A DNA stretch of 64,000 bases from Gigaspora margarita (Eukaryota; Glomeromycota; Glomeromycetes; Diversisporales; Gigasporaceae). Below, piece after piece: positions 31,395 through 44,929 of this stretch (its first letter is position 1; the number at the start of each line of letters is the position of its first letter). The stretch lies in assembly GCA_009809945.1 (NCBI GenBank), contig WTPW01000081.1, positions 520,084 to 584,083 on the forward strand, in the 5' to 3' direction. Under the pieces are notes generated by a model, which saw only the letters and a list, made by a program, of their open reading frames with translations, was not told the origin of the DNA and ran no database searches. Position numbers and translations under genes: made by a program.

Positions 31395-31618
31395 TTCATA
31401 GCTAATGCTAGAAATGGCTGATGCTAGAAATTTTAATTATTTTAATATGAAATTTTTAAAAAATTTTAGGGCCTTTTGTTAGGGGTTTTTTAGAGCTAGG
31501 TTAGGGTTTAAAGTTAGTTTTAATAATAAAAGAGTATAAGTGGATTTTGGTAGGGTTTATTTTTTTAAATCAGCTTTTCTAATTTCCAGTTTCAGCCATT
31601 TCTAGCTTCAGCCATGAC
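31395..31618 (+). mobile_element. 224-bp MITE, constant-core family, copy 2
   Basis: Flanked by AATTAAT (31388-31394, 31619-31625). The ends carry tandem CTAGAAATGGCTGATGCTAG and its inverse. The core GGGCCTTTTGTTAGGGG and AGAGTATAAGTGGATTTTGG matches the copies at 7401 and 62887, but the ends do not. Confidence 0.8.
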
Positions 31619-31625
31619 AATTAAT

Positions 31626-32720
31626 AAGAATATTAATTTAGTCAATTTTGAGTATAAGGAAATATTTGCAATAGGGGAATTCTTTGATTATGATGCATTT
31701 GAAAGAGACCACAAAGCTTTTTACTTGATAATAATTATTCTATACTACAAAGTTTAGATAGTGAAATAGATTGGTCAATTGCAAATGTTATTTTATTTTA
31801 GATAAAGTAATATGTAATAAAAACTTGTATATTTATCAAATCATCAAATCATAAATAATCCTAAAATTTTTAGTGAATATTATTAAAGCTATAGAATTTG
31901 AATAAAGTGATATATATTTTAAAAAAGAAATATAATAAACTTACCAAGAGCTAACTTGCTAATTAAAATTATAAGTTTTAAGTAAAAATCTAGTGATCTT
32001 TATAAGCAGCTTCAAAATTTATATCAAAAAAGTTTTTGAAATTACTATTTTAATAAAATATAAAAAATTACTACTTATTGCCAGTAGTGATTATCCTACT
32101 AATTAACAAAAATTAATAAAAAGTTTTTTGCTAAAATAAAAATAAAATTTGATTAATATTAGAGTTAGAATAAAAACTAAAATAGAGCAGGAGCATAGTT
32201 TATACAAAATTTTACAAAAAAATTTTTTTGTTAGATCCTCAAAGGTGATTTCATAGACAAAAGTTAAAGATACAAATATATATTGGTGATAATCACCACT
32301 AGCAATAAATAGCAAACTTCTAAAATTTAATAAGCCCCAAATTATAACATAGTACCTATTGTAGAAATATACATATTTGTAAAAAGTACTAGTATTTGGA
32401 CTAATCTTTAAACAATTTTTAATAAAGATATAAAGATCACTGAGTCAGTATTAAAAACAAATATTAATTTTAATAACTGGTCAAGTATTGCAATTGCAAA
32501 TAATAAATGATTATTATTAGTATTAGACATATAATATAAGGAGCTTCCTGAAATTAGCTAATTATTTTTACTAGTAAACTGTTGAAATCTACTTCTACTC
32601 TCTTCTGATAGCCAATCAGATTTTATGAATATTTAAAATTTATAAATTAAATATTTAGTCAAGTTTGAGTTTAGTTTGGATCTAGTCTGAAGTTTGCAAA
32701 CTGGTTTGAGTCCAAATATA
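31626..32720. other. No gene seen
   Basis: A/T-rich. A short minus-strand frame (32315-32103) is hydrophobic by composition only. Nothing supported. Confidence 0.35.
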
Positions 32721-32729
32721 TTTATATAT

Positions 32730-33300
32730 ATTTTTGATGCTAAACAACTTTACTTTGTTCATTAAGTTAGAATTAATTAGTAAATTTGGTAAATAATAAG
32801 ATGTTATAGAATTTTGATAATAAAATTTTTTAAAAGTTACAATTTTTATAAATAAATTCTAACTTTATACACTAAGTAAACTTGTTTAGCATCTAAAATA
32901 CATCAAATTAGCAAAATTATTTTTATTTTACTTGAAATTTAGAAAATAGATACATGATTATAAATTTTTGATTAAAAAAGTCAAATTTAAGTATCTTTTC
33001 TTCAAATTCAAATAAATAAAAACAATTATGCCAATTTAATGTATTTTTAGGTGCTGAACAAGTTTACTAGGACCCGAAATATACATAGATAGGCCAGGTT
33101 AATTATAGAGTTACTAAAAAAGGAAAAATCTGCAGAAAAAACTTCAAAAATAAGCAAAAAAATTACTATAAATGGAAAAGATCTGTATAAAAAACCTCAA
33201 AAATAAGCAAACTCATACCTGATCTATCTATGTATATTTCGGGTCCTAGTTTACTTAGTGCATTAAGTAGAATTATTTAGTAAAATTTTGTGAATAATAA
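32730..33300. repeat. Foldback arms, one copy split by a MITE
   Basis: 32739-32905 is a hairpin (GATGCTAAACAACTTTACTT at the left, AAGTAAACTTGTTTAGCATC at the right). 33047-33300 is a further direct copy of the left arm, interrupted at AGTTTACT by the 179-bp element. Confidence 0.65.
33069..33247. mobile_element. 179-bp MITE (AGGACCC family), copy 1
   Basis: TIRs AGGACCCGAAATATACATAG and the inverse. Exact 8-bp flank AGTTTACT at 33061-33068 and 33248-33255. Same family as 44741-44915. hAT-like by duplication length. Confidence 0.9.
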
Positions 33301-33479
33301 AATTTGGCAAAAAGGAAATAGCGATTTATTGCTATTGTGACTTTTATTTAATCAACCAATCATTTTTGAGATTAGTAATCATATAAAATGATCTATCTTT
33401 TTTTGTTTTTATTTTATTTTTTTATTTTATTTTTTTTTAATAACTACGAATATTTTTTTAGAGTTTAGGATTTTCTCAC

Positions 33480-34160
33480 TAGAGTTGTCACTAAAGTAGT
33501 CACTAGAGTTGTTACTGAAATCATTATTGGAGTCGTTGCTAGAGTTGTCACTAGAGGTATCATTTGAGCAATCTTTAGATAGGTTTTTAAGTTCTTTGGT
33601 GGTTCTTTATTGTTTTTCTGTAGGTAATTTTGTCATTTTTTGGTGATACTTTGTCTTTTCATCATTCTTTGGTAATTTTTTTTGTTGTTTTTTGGTAGGC
33701 ACTTTTGTTGTTTCTTAGTGGTCTCTTCGTCAGTAGGTTCAAGTTTTTTAGTAGTTCTTTTTTATTGTTTTTTTAGTAGCTAATTTCAGTTCTTTCACTC
33801 TTTGTTGGTAGTTCTTTAGTAGTTTTTTATTATTTTTCAGTGGGTAATTTTGTCATTTTTTAGTAAAAGGTTTTTTTCTCTTTATTAGTGGGTTCTGTAA
33901 GTCCTTTGGTAGTTCTTTTTTATTATTTTTTAGTGGGCAATTTAGTTATTTTCCAGTAGATAAGTTCTTTGTCTCTTTATTAGTAGTTCTTCTTTGTCAT
34001 TTTTTAGTAGGTAATTTTGTTATTTTTTGGGTAAATAAGAACTGTCTTTTTGTGTTCTTCAGATAAGTTCTTCAGTAGGTTCTATAAGTTTTTTGTGTGG
34101 TTCTTTTTCATTATTTTTTGGTAGTATTTCCTGTTATTTTGGGTTTGTTCATTACCATTT
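33480..34160. repeat. Degenerate T/G-rich minisatellite
   Basis: GGTAATTTTGTCATTTTTTGGT, TTCTTTGTCTC and AGTAGTTCTTTTTTATTRTT recur in a loose 110-140 bp order. At 33480-33560 GTTGTCACTAGAGT repeats occur. Non-coding. Confidence 0.65.
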
Positions 34161-34699
34161 TTGTTTTGTTTTCATTTCATTTTTGTTTTGTTTTTTGTTG
34201 TCTCATATTTCATTCCATTTTTGTTCCATGTTTCTACTTATTTTTATTCTGTTTTCTTTATATTTGTATTTAACTAAAAAAAAAAAAAATTTATAAATTG
34301 AACAGATTCAAAATTTATACTATATCTTTTTTACTCTTGAATTGATATTAAAAGCAGTAGATATTGTATGTTTATACCAGAAGTTGAAAGCTATAATCGC
34401 TACAAGTTTGTTATAATAAAATTTACAAAGATCATATACTGCCAAAAATAATATTGGCAAAAGGTAGTAAGTTTATATATAATTTGCTCAAAAAGTATAT
34501 TTATCAAAATTTGCAAAATATATACATATATAGTATATTATATAGAAACTTGAAATTTGAATATATAGTAAATAACTAGTGCAATGGGTAGCGCTTACAT
34601 ACTACCCATCTTATTTAAATTATGCATAGAATTCTGTAACAGAACCTATTTCCCAATATGGTACATACAGTAGTTTAGGTTGAGTTATTACCAAAGTTA

Positions 34700-37184
34700 T
34701 ACTGATTTTTACTTTTAAGTGAAAAAAAAGAACATTTGATCCAAGTTTTCAAAGTTCATAAATGCAAAACGGAAAAAAATAGCCTTGCACACCTTAATCT
34801 AGATGTGAACATGTTCTATTAATTTATAGTATATTTACTGATTAAGGTTTTCAAATTTATGTAATACAAAATGAAAAATTAACTTCCTATGTAATGTAAA
34901 AATCTGACAAACTGACCAGAGTTTTCAGATTCCCATTTAATATCAAAGCAAAAAATTAACTTTGCATGGTCTAATATTAAATATAAACATTATTTTATTA
35001 ATAATTTACTATAAATTAAATTAAAAAAAAGGAAAAACAAATCTAATCAACTGACCAAAGTTATCAGTTTCTATGTAATGCAAAATGAAAAAATTAACTT
35101 TGTGAGGCCTAATATTATTTATAATAAAATAAAAAAAAAATAAAATAAAATAAATATAAAAAAAAAACAAAAAAAAACTGACTAATTGAAATTTTAGTTC
35201 CTATATAATGCAAAATGAAAAATCAACTTTGTGAGGCCTAATATTAAATTACAGCAAAAAAGGGAAACAAATCTCACTGACTGACTGAAGTTATCAGTTC
35301 CCATGTAATGCAAAATAAAAAATCAACTTCATGAAGCCTAATAATAGATGATAGCAAATTAAAAAAAAAAAAGAATCCAACTGACTAACCAAAGTTATTA
35401 GTTCCTATATAATGCAAAATGAAAAATCAACTTCGTGAGGCCTAATATTAGGTTATAGCAAAAGAGAGAAAACAAATCTGACTAACTGAAGTTATCAGTT
35501 TCTGTATGCAAAATGAAAAATTAACTTCACAAGACCTAATATTAGTATTAGATTGCAGCTAATTAAAAATAAATAAATAAATAAAAAAAGAAAAACAGAT
35601 TTGACTGACTAACTGAAGTTTCCACTTTTCACATAATGCAAAACAAAAAGTCAACTTCGCAAGGCCTAATATTAGATTACAAAAATTAAAAAAAAAAAAG
35701 AAAACAGATCTGACTGACTCTGACTAACTGAAGTTTTTAGTCCCATGTAATGCAAAATAAAAAATCAACTTCACAAAGCCTAATATTAGATTATAGCAAA
35801 AAAGGAAAATCAAATCTGACTGGCTGACCAAAGTTATCAGTTCCTATATAATGCAAAATGTAAAATCAACTTCATGAGGTCTAATATTAGATTATGCAAA
35901 TTAANNNNNNNNNNNNNNNNNNNNNNNNNNNNNNNNNNNNNNNNNNNNNNNNNNNNNNNNNNNNNNNNNNNNNNNNNNNNNNNNNNNNNNNNNNNNNNNN
36001 NNNNNNNNNNNNNNNNNNNNNNNNNNNNNNNNNNNNNNNNNNNNNNNNNNNNNNNNNNNNNNNNNNNNNNNNNNNNNNNNNNNNNNNNNNNNNNNNNNAA
36101 AAAAAAACAAAAGCTTTCAGTTCCTGTATAATGCAAAATAAAAGAAAAACAAATCTAACTGAACCAACTGACTGAAGTTTTTGAAAAATCAACTTTGTGA
36201 GGTCTAATATTAAATTATAGTAAAAAAAAGAAAAAGAAAAACAAATCTAACCAACTGACTGAAGTTATCAGTTCCCATACAATGCAAAACAAAAAATCAA
36301 CTTTGTGAGGTCTAATATTAGATTATAGCCAAAAAAAAAACTGAATCTGACTAACTAATCAAAGTTATCAGTTTCTATATAATGCAAAACAAAAAATCAA
36401 CTTCATGAGGCCTAATATATTGTAGCAAATAAATTAATTAATTAAAAAAAAAAAAAAAAAAAAAAAAAATCTGACTAACTAACAGAAGTTTTCAGTTCCT
36501 ATATAATGCAAAATAAAAAATCAACTTCAGAAGGCCTAATATTAGATTACAAAATTTTTTTTTTAAAAAAAAAGAAAAACAGATCTGGGGCCTTTGTAGT
36601 AGAAAGGCTTATACTGGTTTATATACAATTTTGAAAAATTATGTTTGCTTTGTTCGGACTAATCTGGGTTAATCAAAAATTTTGTGATTTGATTGGCCAG
36701 TTGTATTAGGCAATCCCATGATCTATAAAACTCCAAAGAAATTTTTTTTAAATAACTCAATTTTTTATTATGCAAATCAATTTACATTTATAATTAAAAA
36801 TTGTAGCCTGTATCAAAATTTATCCAAATACAACAAAAACTCAATTTTTATTTTTGGGCAATATTGGCCTTTCTATTGCAAAGTCCCCATCTGACTGACT
36901 AACTGAAGTTTTCAGTTTTGTATAATGCAAACCAAAAAATCAACTTCACAAGGTCTAATATTAGTTTATAGCAAATTAGAAAAAAAAAGAAAAAAAAGAA
37001 AAGGAAAACAGATATAACTGGCTGACTGAAGTTTTTAGTTTCTGCATATAATGCAAAATGAAAAATCAACTTCACAAGGCCTAATATTAGATTACAGCAA
37101 AAAAGGGACTAATTGACCAAAGTTTTCAGTTCCTATATAATACAAAATGAAAAATTAACTTTGTGTGATATAATATTAGATTAT

Positions 37185-37238
<54 letters not shown>

Positions 37239-37640
37239 AGATCTGACCAACTGACCAAAGTTTTCAGTTGTATGTAATACAAACCAAAAAATCAACTTAA
37301 TGAGGCCTAATATTAGTTACAACAAAAAGGAAAAACAAATCTGACTATCTGACTGAAGTTATTAGTTCTCACGTAATGCAAACCAAAAAATCAACTTCAC
37401 AAGGCCTAATTTTAGATACAGCAAATTAAAAAAACAACAAAAAAAATAAAAAAAAGAAGGAAAAAAAGGAAAACAAATCTGACTGACTGACTAAAGTTTT
37501 TATTTTCCACATAATGCAAAATAAAAAATCAACTTTGTGAAGCTTGATATTAGATGTTAACATTATTCTATTAATTTACAGTACAGTAAATTAAAAAAAA
37601 TTTGATCGATTAATAGATTCTATTCAATGTAAAAACAAAA
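34700..37640. repeat. Large minisatellite array, unit about 120 bp
   Basis: Roughly 20 visible diverged units share CTGACTGACTGAAGTTATCA, then CATGTAATGCAAAA, then AAAAATCAACTTCRYGAGGC, CTAATATTAGATTA and a variable A-rich run. An assembly gap of N bases (35905-36098) lies inside, so true length is unknown. One TIR element is inserted at 36597-36888. Non-coding. Confidence 0.9.
36597..36888. mobile_element. 292-bp TIR element inside the minisatellite
   Basis: Ends GGGGCCTTTGTAGTAGAAAG and, reversed, GGGGACTTTGCAATAGAAAG. The array unit reads ACAGATCTGACTG, and here it reads ACAGATCT-element-ATCTGACTG, so a 4-bp ATCT duplication is visible. The superfamily is unclear. Confidence 0.8.
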
Positions 37641-37649
37641 AATCAACTT

Positions 37650-38890
37650 CGTGTAGCCTAAAGTGATTTAAAAGTAAACTTCATACTTGCTCTAGTAATT
37701 TATAATTTATAAATTAATTACAAATGATATAATAACAAATATCACAATAATATAGTTTTAAATAGGAATCATCATAGAATGGCTAAAAATTTTTCCACAA
37801 TTTGATCACATTTTTGGATATGGTCAATAAAAATAACACAAAATTAAATTATAATCATATGTAGATAGATAAAATTGGTTTAACTCTGTCATCATTATTA
37901 CAGTATTAACCATATGTCAATAGTCACATTTTCTGAAGTTGACCAAATAATAATATTTGTAAGCTTAGCCATCATCACTATTAACACAATGAATCTTATG
38001 AAAAAAATAAGTTTTCCTATACATTATGGTCAAATTTGTTTTAGATGTATAGATTACATCAATATGATATAAGTGCACATATCATAAGCTATCCAATCAA
38101 ATTACGAATTAAAGACCAATCATCATGCAGGATTGAAAACTGAATTCTTGTGTTTTATAATAATTCTAATAATAATAATAACTATTGTAATTTCTAAGTT
38201 ACTGTGAAACTTCTGTTACCAGCTATTATAAAAATCATGTTATAAAACTTATTATTCCAGTGATATGCAGAATATGGTTTACTAATATCTTGAGTGTTCA
38301 ATTCATGATGACATTAATGTGGATGATTGAAATGTCGAAATAATTGCAGATGATCAGTAATATTTACTTATCTAGATACGTATATTTGTAAGTTTTTCCC
38401 ACATTCAGGTCATATCATATGGCATGTAATAAAATAGACGTAATGGATAAGGTGAATGCTAAAGTATTTTGCATTTAGTCACATTACAAAAATACAAATT
38501 AATTAAATAATTGTTTCATTACAATGCATTTCGTAACATATTTAATTCGTTCAATTCTGAAAGACTAATAATAAAAAGAACATTTTTTATAGTAATCATC
38601 ATGTACTTTAATCGAGACAAAAACTGTTAAAGCAATATTTGGTTAAACATTTCTCGTATTTTTATAGCTATATAGATAAAATGTCAAAACACACAGTTCT
38701 CGGTTACAGCCAACCAAAAACATTAAAGTACACAGACCCAAAGTTTCTACAATTATTTCTGTTTAAAAGTTTTCAAAATTCCAAAATATAGATGTTTTCA
38801 AAATCAGTTGCAGCTAATCAAAAATGTTAAAATGTACAAACTCTGAATTAGGTTGTATAGATTAACAGAAAGATATTTTATTTTATAGTG
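37650..38890. other. No gene seen
   Basis: A/T-rich sequence with no supported frame, RNA or repeat. Confidence 0.4.
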
Positions 38891-38900
38891 TACCTGTAAG

Positions 38901-38999
38901 CAGTGTTCGAAATTTCAGACTCAAATGCTGTTCTCATAAGAACAGCATAATAACTATAAGTGTTCTCAACCTATATGTTTATGTTCTCACTTATGCTCA

Positions 39000-39034
<35 letters not shown>

Positions 39035-39457
39035 AAAAATATCATATGCCGTACATATATTAAAATATATGTACCTTTTTAGCTCTATAACTAATGTTAT
39101 AATATTACCTATAAAGGCATAAATGGTATAGGTTAAATATAAAAATTTAACTTAATTTCTATTAACACATCTATATATGAATATACGTTAAAGCATATTT
39201 TTCCAGCTATGCTATAGTAATTATATGTAAGTTCAACTAAATAATTTTGATAATAAATGTTTACAATTAATATATTTATTTATTTCTAATTTGGTATAAC
39301 AATCTCATGTAATTATTAATTACTACTTATGAGAACACTATTTTTATTTTACTGTTCTTAAAAAAATTTTAATAGAGAACAGTAAAAAATTTTTACTGTG
39401 CACAAATTTAAAATAGTGTTCTCATGAGAACTCTGAGAACACTAATTTCGAACACTG
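38901..39457. mobile_element. Non-autonomous hAT element, 557 bp
   Basis: Ends CAGTGTTCGAAATTTCAGAC and, reversed, CAGTGTTCGAAATTAGTGTT. Exact 8-bp flank CCTGTAAG at 38893-38900 and 39458-39465. Subterminal GTTCTCAT/ATGAGAAC repeats, as in 25299-26098. A-run at 39002-39031. Confidence 0.9.
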
Positions 39458-39469
39458 CCTGTAAGCCTT

Positions 39470-41135
39470 TTGATGAAGTTTAATAAATTTTAGATTTCTA
39501 CTTTGGTCTATTATAATGCTATCTATTTAAGCTAATGGAAAGTCAAACAATCAAAAAGATAGCTAAGTAGATATACTGGTTATGATCTTAATAGTTTGTG
39601 CAGATCTGAATAGTTCGTGCAAATCTGAATATCTGCTAAAACAAGTATCTTAATTTTGACTAAATTGGAAGGACAATAAATTAATAAGCACTCACAAGTA
39701 TATGAATACAGATAAGTACAAATTTAATTAGTTGTCTATTTGAAAACTCTATAAATTATTGTGTATATATAACAATAGTCTTATTAACCAGGTATAAAAT
39801 AGATAACAAAGAAGACAAGTATTGTATCATAAAAATATAGAGCAAAATTGCACCCAAGCTCTCCTACTATGCTGTTTTAGTATTTTTCAAAAGACTATAT
39901 CTTAAAAGTTAGGCAGTGTAGGAAATCACTAACTATTGCTATACATCTTGAATTTAACTAATACTATACTGTATATTCTTAATAAAAAATTAATAAAGTT
40001 TAATGTTTGGTGTTAATGGCCAGGTTTATCCAATTAATGATATATTATATGCATGCAATGCTTTTTGATAAGAATAGCTAAAATTATGATGTGTACTTAT
40101 AAAACATATTGTTGTTAGGTTATTAACTGGTAAATAAAAAAGAGCAATTTTATCAATTAGCAATAAGTTTAAAATAAGAATCAATTTATGATATATATAT
40201 ATATAATATATATACTATCAAATATACAAAACTTTACCAAATTTTTATATAAAACATTTTGCACAATACTGCAAATAACAAATATGAAAAGTAAAAGAAT
40301 ATTTGTTTATAGAATATTATATATAGTTAAATAGTATAAATTTGGCTTTTTATTTGGTTAATTTTTTTAATCTTAGATCATAAGGTTATAGCCTTCATTT
40401 TATAACCAAATAACTTATGACTAGTTATAAAAGATTATAAAAGGTCATAGTCCAATACTGTTACAGGCAGGGTTGTAAAATTACAGTAATTTATAAAATT
40501 TGGTAGTAACTTATTGATAAGTTACCATAAGTAAATTAAGATAACTTACTAGTAATTTACTAGTAACTTACTACCAAATTTTATAAATTACTATAATTTA
40601 AATATAACATTTTTTGCCAGCTAGCTGGGTCCTATTTGCATGTCCCATGTGATAAAAAACAACAAATTTAACTTGTATGCCCTAATGTTAATAACTAATA
40701 TTCATATATCAATATTCATACTAATATTAACATTAATATTAATATTAACATTCATATGAACATTAATATTAACATTTGTATAAATGTTATTACAGTATTA
40801 ACATATGAATGAACAATGAAAAATTGTTGAAAAAACAGAATATACAAAGTAAAGCAAAGAAGAATAGCAGGTTTAATTTGTACTGTTTTTTAAAACTATT
40901 TTTATTCTATCATATAGTTATTTATTATTGTATTTATTAATTTTATTTGTTGATTTTATTACAAATTATGCTATATATTTGATTTACTAATCTCAATACT
41001 GTATCATTGTTGGTATTAATATTAATTGATACCAATATTGGTATTAATATTGGTATTAATGTTGATACCATCATTAATATGAATGTTAATACCAACATTG
41101 ATACCAATGTTGATATCAATATTGATAACAACTGA
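39470..41135. repeat. Gene-free; hairpin and ATTAATATT-type repeats
   Basis: 40484-40600 is a hairpin (TTTATAAAATTTGGTAGTAA and its inverse). 40690-41120 is built of ATTAATATTAACATT and GGTATTAATATTGATACC variants in both orientations. The open minus frame there is a by-product of the repeat. Confidence 0.6.
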
Positions 41136-41469
41136 AAAAGCTAAATAATAAAGCACCAAAAGAACAACTCTAAGAGAATATTAAAACAATAAAAAGGCTC
41201 CAAAAGGCTCCAAAAGAATGTTGAAAAGGTTCAAAAATAATAATAATAAAGCTCAAAAAAACAATGAAAAGTGACAAAAAGTGACAAACTGATTGCTAAA
41301 AAAAAATGCTAAAGTAAGTAAAGATGAAAAAAATGTGTAGAAAAAAAAATATAAACAAACCAGATTTATGTAAACAATTTAAACATTTAGAACATCAATT
41401 TACTAATTACAAATTGGTCTAGTAACAGACCAGCAATTATGTGCAATAATCTGTAGCTCAGGATTTTTC

Positions 41470-42190
41470 TGATATAAGGTACCCAGAATTCACTATAAAC
41501 CATTATAGACTGGTCACATGCTCATTTCACTACTTTAATAAATAAATAAATTAAAAGTTAATTTGATTTAAATCTTAACATAACCAATTTTCAATTTATT
41601 TAGATTTAACAAAACACAGGAGCAAATATCGAATAATATTTTATTTATAATTTTATAAAAATTCCAAGTTTATAATAATTATATTTAATTCATATTATTT
41701 ATGTAATTCATAACCCAAGCTCATTCATGCATATTAACCTTTTACTATTTTGCTAATTAAACTATATTATCTATTTTGCAGTTTAACACAATATTATAGT
41801 AGGATGAGTGATACATAAGTTCCATCTTCAAGACATTGATAATTTGTTTAATCTCTTTAATATACCCACTACTACTATTTTTCTAAAATATTTAATAACA
41901 CCTCTTATTCATAGATTTAGCTCAAATTATTTAAGTTGTTTTAAAAATTTGGTATTTTAAACAAATATTGCAACAATAAAATAATAGTAATTTATTGCCA
42001 ATAAAATATATTTCATCCTTTGCTTTTTATATTGTCAATCTTTTTTCAGATTTGTACTAAGTTTTTTTTTTTATTGCGGAGTGCTTGCCTTTATACAACA
42101 TCAATTTTCATACTATAATATTTGATAACAGTGTTATGTCTTAAAGGTAACTTTTTCAAAAATAAGTCTTATAGAATCTATGATGACTTT
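41470..42190 (+). repeat. Dispersed repeat of about 700 bp, copy 2
   Basis: Inverse of 21240-21960 (see that entry). The 5' edge also resembles 15840-15970, with GTAATCTGCATCTCAGGAT-like wording. Confidence 0.75.
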
Positions 42191-44735
42191 AATAAATATC
42201 TTGGCAATTAAAATAGTTACATATAGAGTAAAACTTTGCAATAAATATTTGTTAAAGCACCCAGAAAGTTTCATTAGCAAGATTTTTAAATATTGCAATT
42301 TTTCTTAAAAAAAAGGTTGTTTCTTTACCCTTTGAAAACAAGCCAACATGTGCCATTTTAACATGTGTATTCTGTGTATACATGAGGATGAAAGCATTTC
42401 GGATTTGAAAACCTGAAATTAAAATTTGAAGACGAAATTGTTTTTGATCTATTTTACTTGAAAGATGAAATTATTTGATACTTTTTTTGAATAGACGAAA
42501 TTATAAGGAACATATCTATATAAATTTTATTTGCTCTTCCTTATAAAAAATTTTAATTTTTTCTAATAAAGAAGAAATAGGCCTTTTTCAAAAATCAATT
42601 TTGGTAGCATCACTAATTCTGTAAAATGAAGACATAATATTACATGTACAACATGTATATACATGTTATTTTGTATAATATGCATAATGTGCTACCCCTT
42701 GCAATAATATCCATATCATTTTTAATAGCATCATTTTGAAACATGCTAAAGTTATACCAGACATTCATGCTATTTTGTGCATTTCCAATGATTTTCTATA
42801 AGAATCATAAAACATGATACTTGTATTCTTATGATCTACCAAGCATTTATTATAGGAAGAAAAATCTTAATTTTAATTAGAAGATAAATTTAGCAAGCAC
42901 ATATTTATCCATTGAACCAGAGCTAAAATGATATATAATAAATGCTGCCCATTCGAGTTGTATCTTTCTATATTTGCATTAAATTATATGAAATTGAAAC
43001 TATAGTGTGGTACAGTAAATGGCCACTATTTACTATATGTTGTTTTAGCCCTGTCTTTGAGAATATGCACTTTTATACATATTATTAATTGCATGAGATC
43101 TTATTGAATGCCTCTTTGTTATTGACCTACTCTCTGAAACACTCTATACTATAACAAATAATAATACAGATATAGTAGTGCAAATATGAAAATAAGAAAC
43201 AAAGTACTTACTATATATATATATGTATGAAATTTCAATATAACATAGAGCTATAATGAGCAATAGTACTATATAATAGTGCAGATTCTGACAGACATAC
43301 AAAAATTATACTAAATTTTGATTGTACATATGTACGGTTAATATATTTAATATTACTTTCAAATTTTATCAATATTGACATATATGAGTTTAAATATTAT
43401 AAACTATTTTCAATTTAAAAGATTTTTTCAAAAAACATTTTATGATTTATTTTAATTTTTTTTATTATTTTCTTTTTTAAACCTTTGAAAAATTGTTGAC
43501 AACTATGTGAATGGCCAAGAAAATAAAATAGTTTGTTCAAATTTGATCAATTTTAGCTGGTATACAAACTCATCTAGTTAATACAAAACTAAGTTTTATT
43601 GAGTTTTTATTATCTTAAAAAATTAATTAAGTTGGAGTTATCGAAGAGCTGAATATTTAAGTTGAATAAATATAAGCATAGTATTCAAGTTATCCCATTA
43701 AAGATTTTTATAAAACATAGTGTCTCTCAAAGCCCAACAATAAGACTTTTTCGAGATATTACAAAATGTCTAAGCATGAAATTATTTAAATTACAAGAAA
43801 TAATAGCCATTAATATAAAAACCCTTGTTATAAAGCAATGAGTTTCATACTTTTTGATTTATTTGGGTTGTATTAGATGTTAAACATTCTTTATTTTTCA
43901 AAATTTTTATCAAGTATAAATGATATAATTAATAAATATATAATTTGTATAATTCCTTTTTTTTAATTTGTAATTTATTATTATAAATAATACTAATTAA
44001 AATATGACATTCTTTATATTTTACAGTTTTAAAGCTAAAGCATATTAATTTTTATTTGACAGAATTTTGAAAGTGATGTCTAACAAATAGGAATAAGTTA
44101 GTAGAAAAGGAACAAATCATTTTTAGTAAATTTTTTTTAATTTTTAAATTTAAATATTTTAACAACTATTTAATCAAATTTGCTAAAAATTTTTTTATTT
44201 TAATCTTGAAATTATATAAGATTAAAATAAAAAAAAATTATTAAATTTTTTAAGATAGTTGTTAAGATATTTAAGCTTAAAGTAAGAAAACTTTTACTTA
44301 GAAAAAATTTGTCACTTTTCTACTAACTCACCCCCAAATATAAACTTAAAATTTAATTTTTATAAGTAACTCTTTTAATGATTGGAATAGGGCTAGAGGA
44401 AAAATTAACTTGGTTTGATCAATTTTTTCTTTTATAAACATAAACTATATATTCTATTATAATTTCTATACATCTATTCTCATTTGAAGTATTTGGTAAA
44501 GTAGTACTATATGGCAGTACAGAGTCAGACAGACATATGAAAATTATACTAAATTTTGATCATATGTATGGTTAATGTAAACTTGCAAATTTAATTTTTA
44601 TATATAATCTTTTTTTCTAGTTAGAGTTAGTGCAAGCACCAATATAGTCTTTTTTAGGTTGAATTAGTAGAAAAATTAATTTGTGATCTGCATGTGAACT
44701 AGTAACAAAATATAAAACTGTAAAGATATGTTTAC
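42191..44735. other. No gene; one hairpin and a duplicated segment
   Basis: 44090-44335 is an A/T-rich hairpin with GTTAGTAGAAAAG and CTTTTCTACTAAC at its ends. 43262-43345 and 44501-44585 are diverged direct copies (CAGACAGACATA-, AAATTATACTAAATTTTGAT). No coding evidence. Confidence 0.5.
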
Positions 44736-44740
44736 TATAT

Positions 44741-44915
44741 AGAACCCCAAAATATACATAAATAGGTCAGGTATTAGTTTGCTTATTTTTGGGAGTTTTA
44801 TACAGATCTTTTCTATTTTTATTATTTTTGCTTATTTTTAATATTTTTCTGCAAATCTTTCTATTTTTAGTAATTTTATAATTAACCTGACCTATCTATA
44901 TATATTTTAGGTCCT
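44741..44915. mobile_element. 175-bp MITE (AGGACCC family), copy 2
   Basis: Ends AGAACCCCAAAATATACATA and, reversed, AGGACCTAAAATATATATAG. Exact 8-bp flank TACTATAT at 44733-44740 and 44916-44923. The interior is shared, inverted, with 33069-33247. Confidence 0.9.
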
Positions 44916-44929
44916 TACTATATAATTTT

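Noticed and set aside
35837-36192. Open frames in both strands across the N gap
   Set aside because: They are open only because of unknown bases.
34700-37640. Regularly spaced repeats as a CRISPR-like array
   Set aside because: Units vary throughout, spacers are A-runs of low complexity, no cas-like genes, and the host is eukaryotic: a minisatellite.
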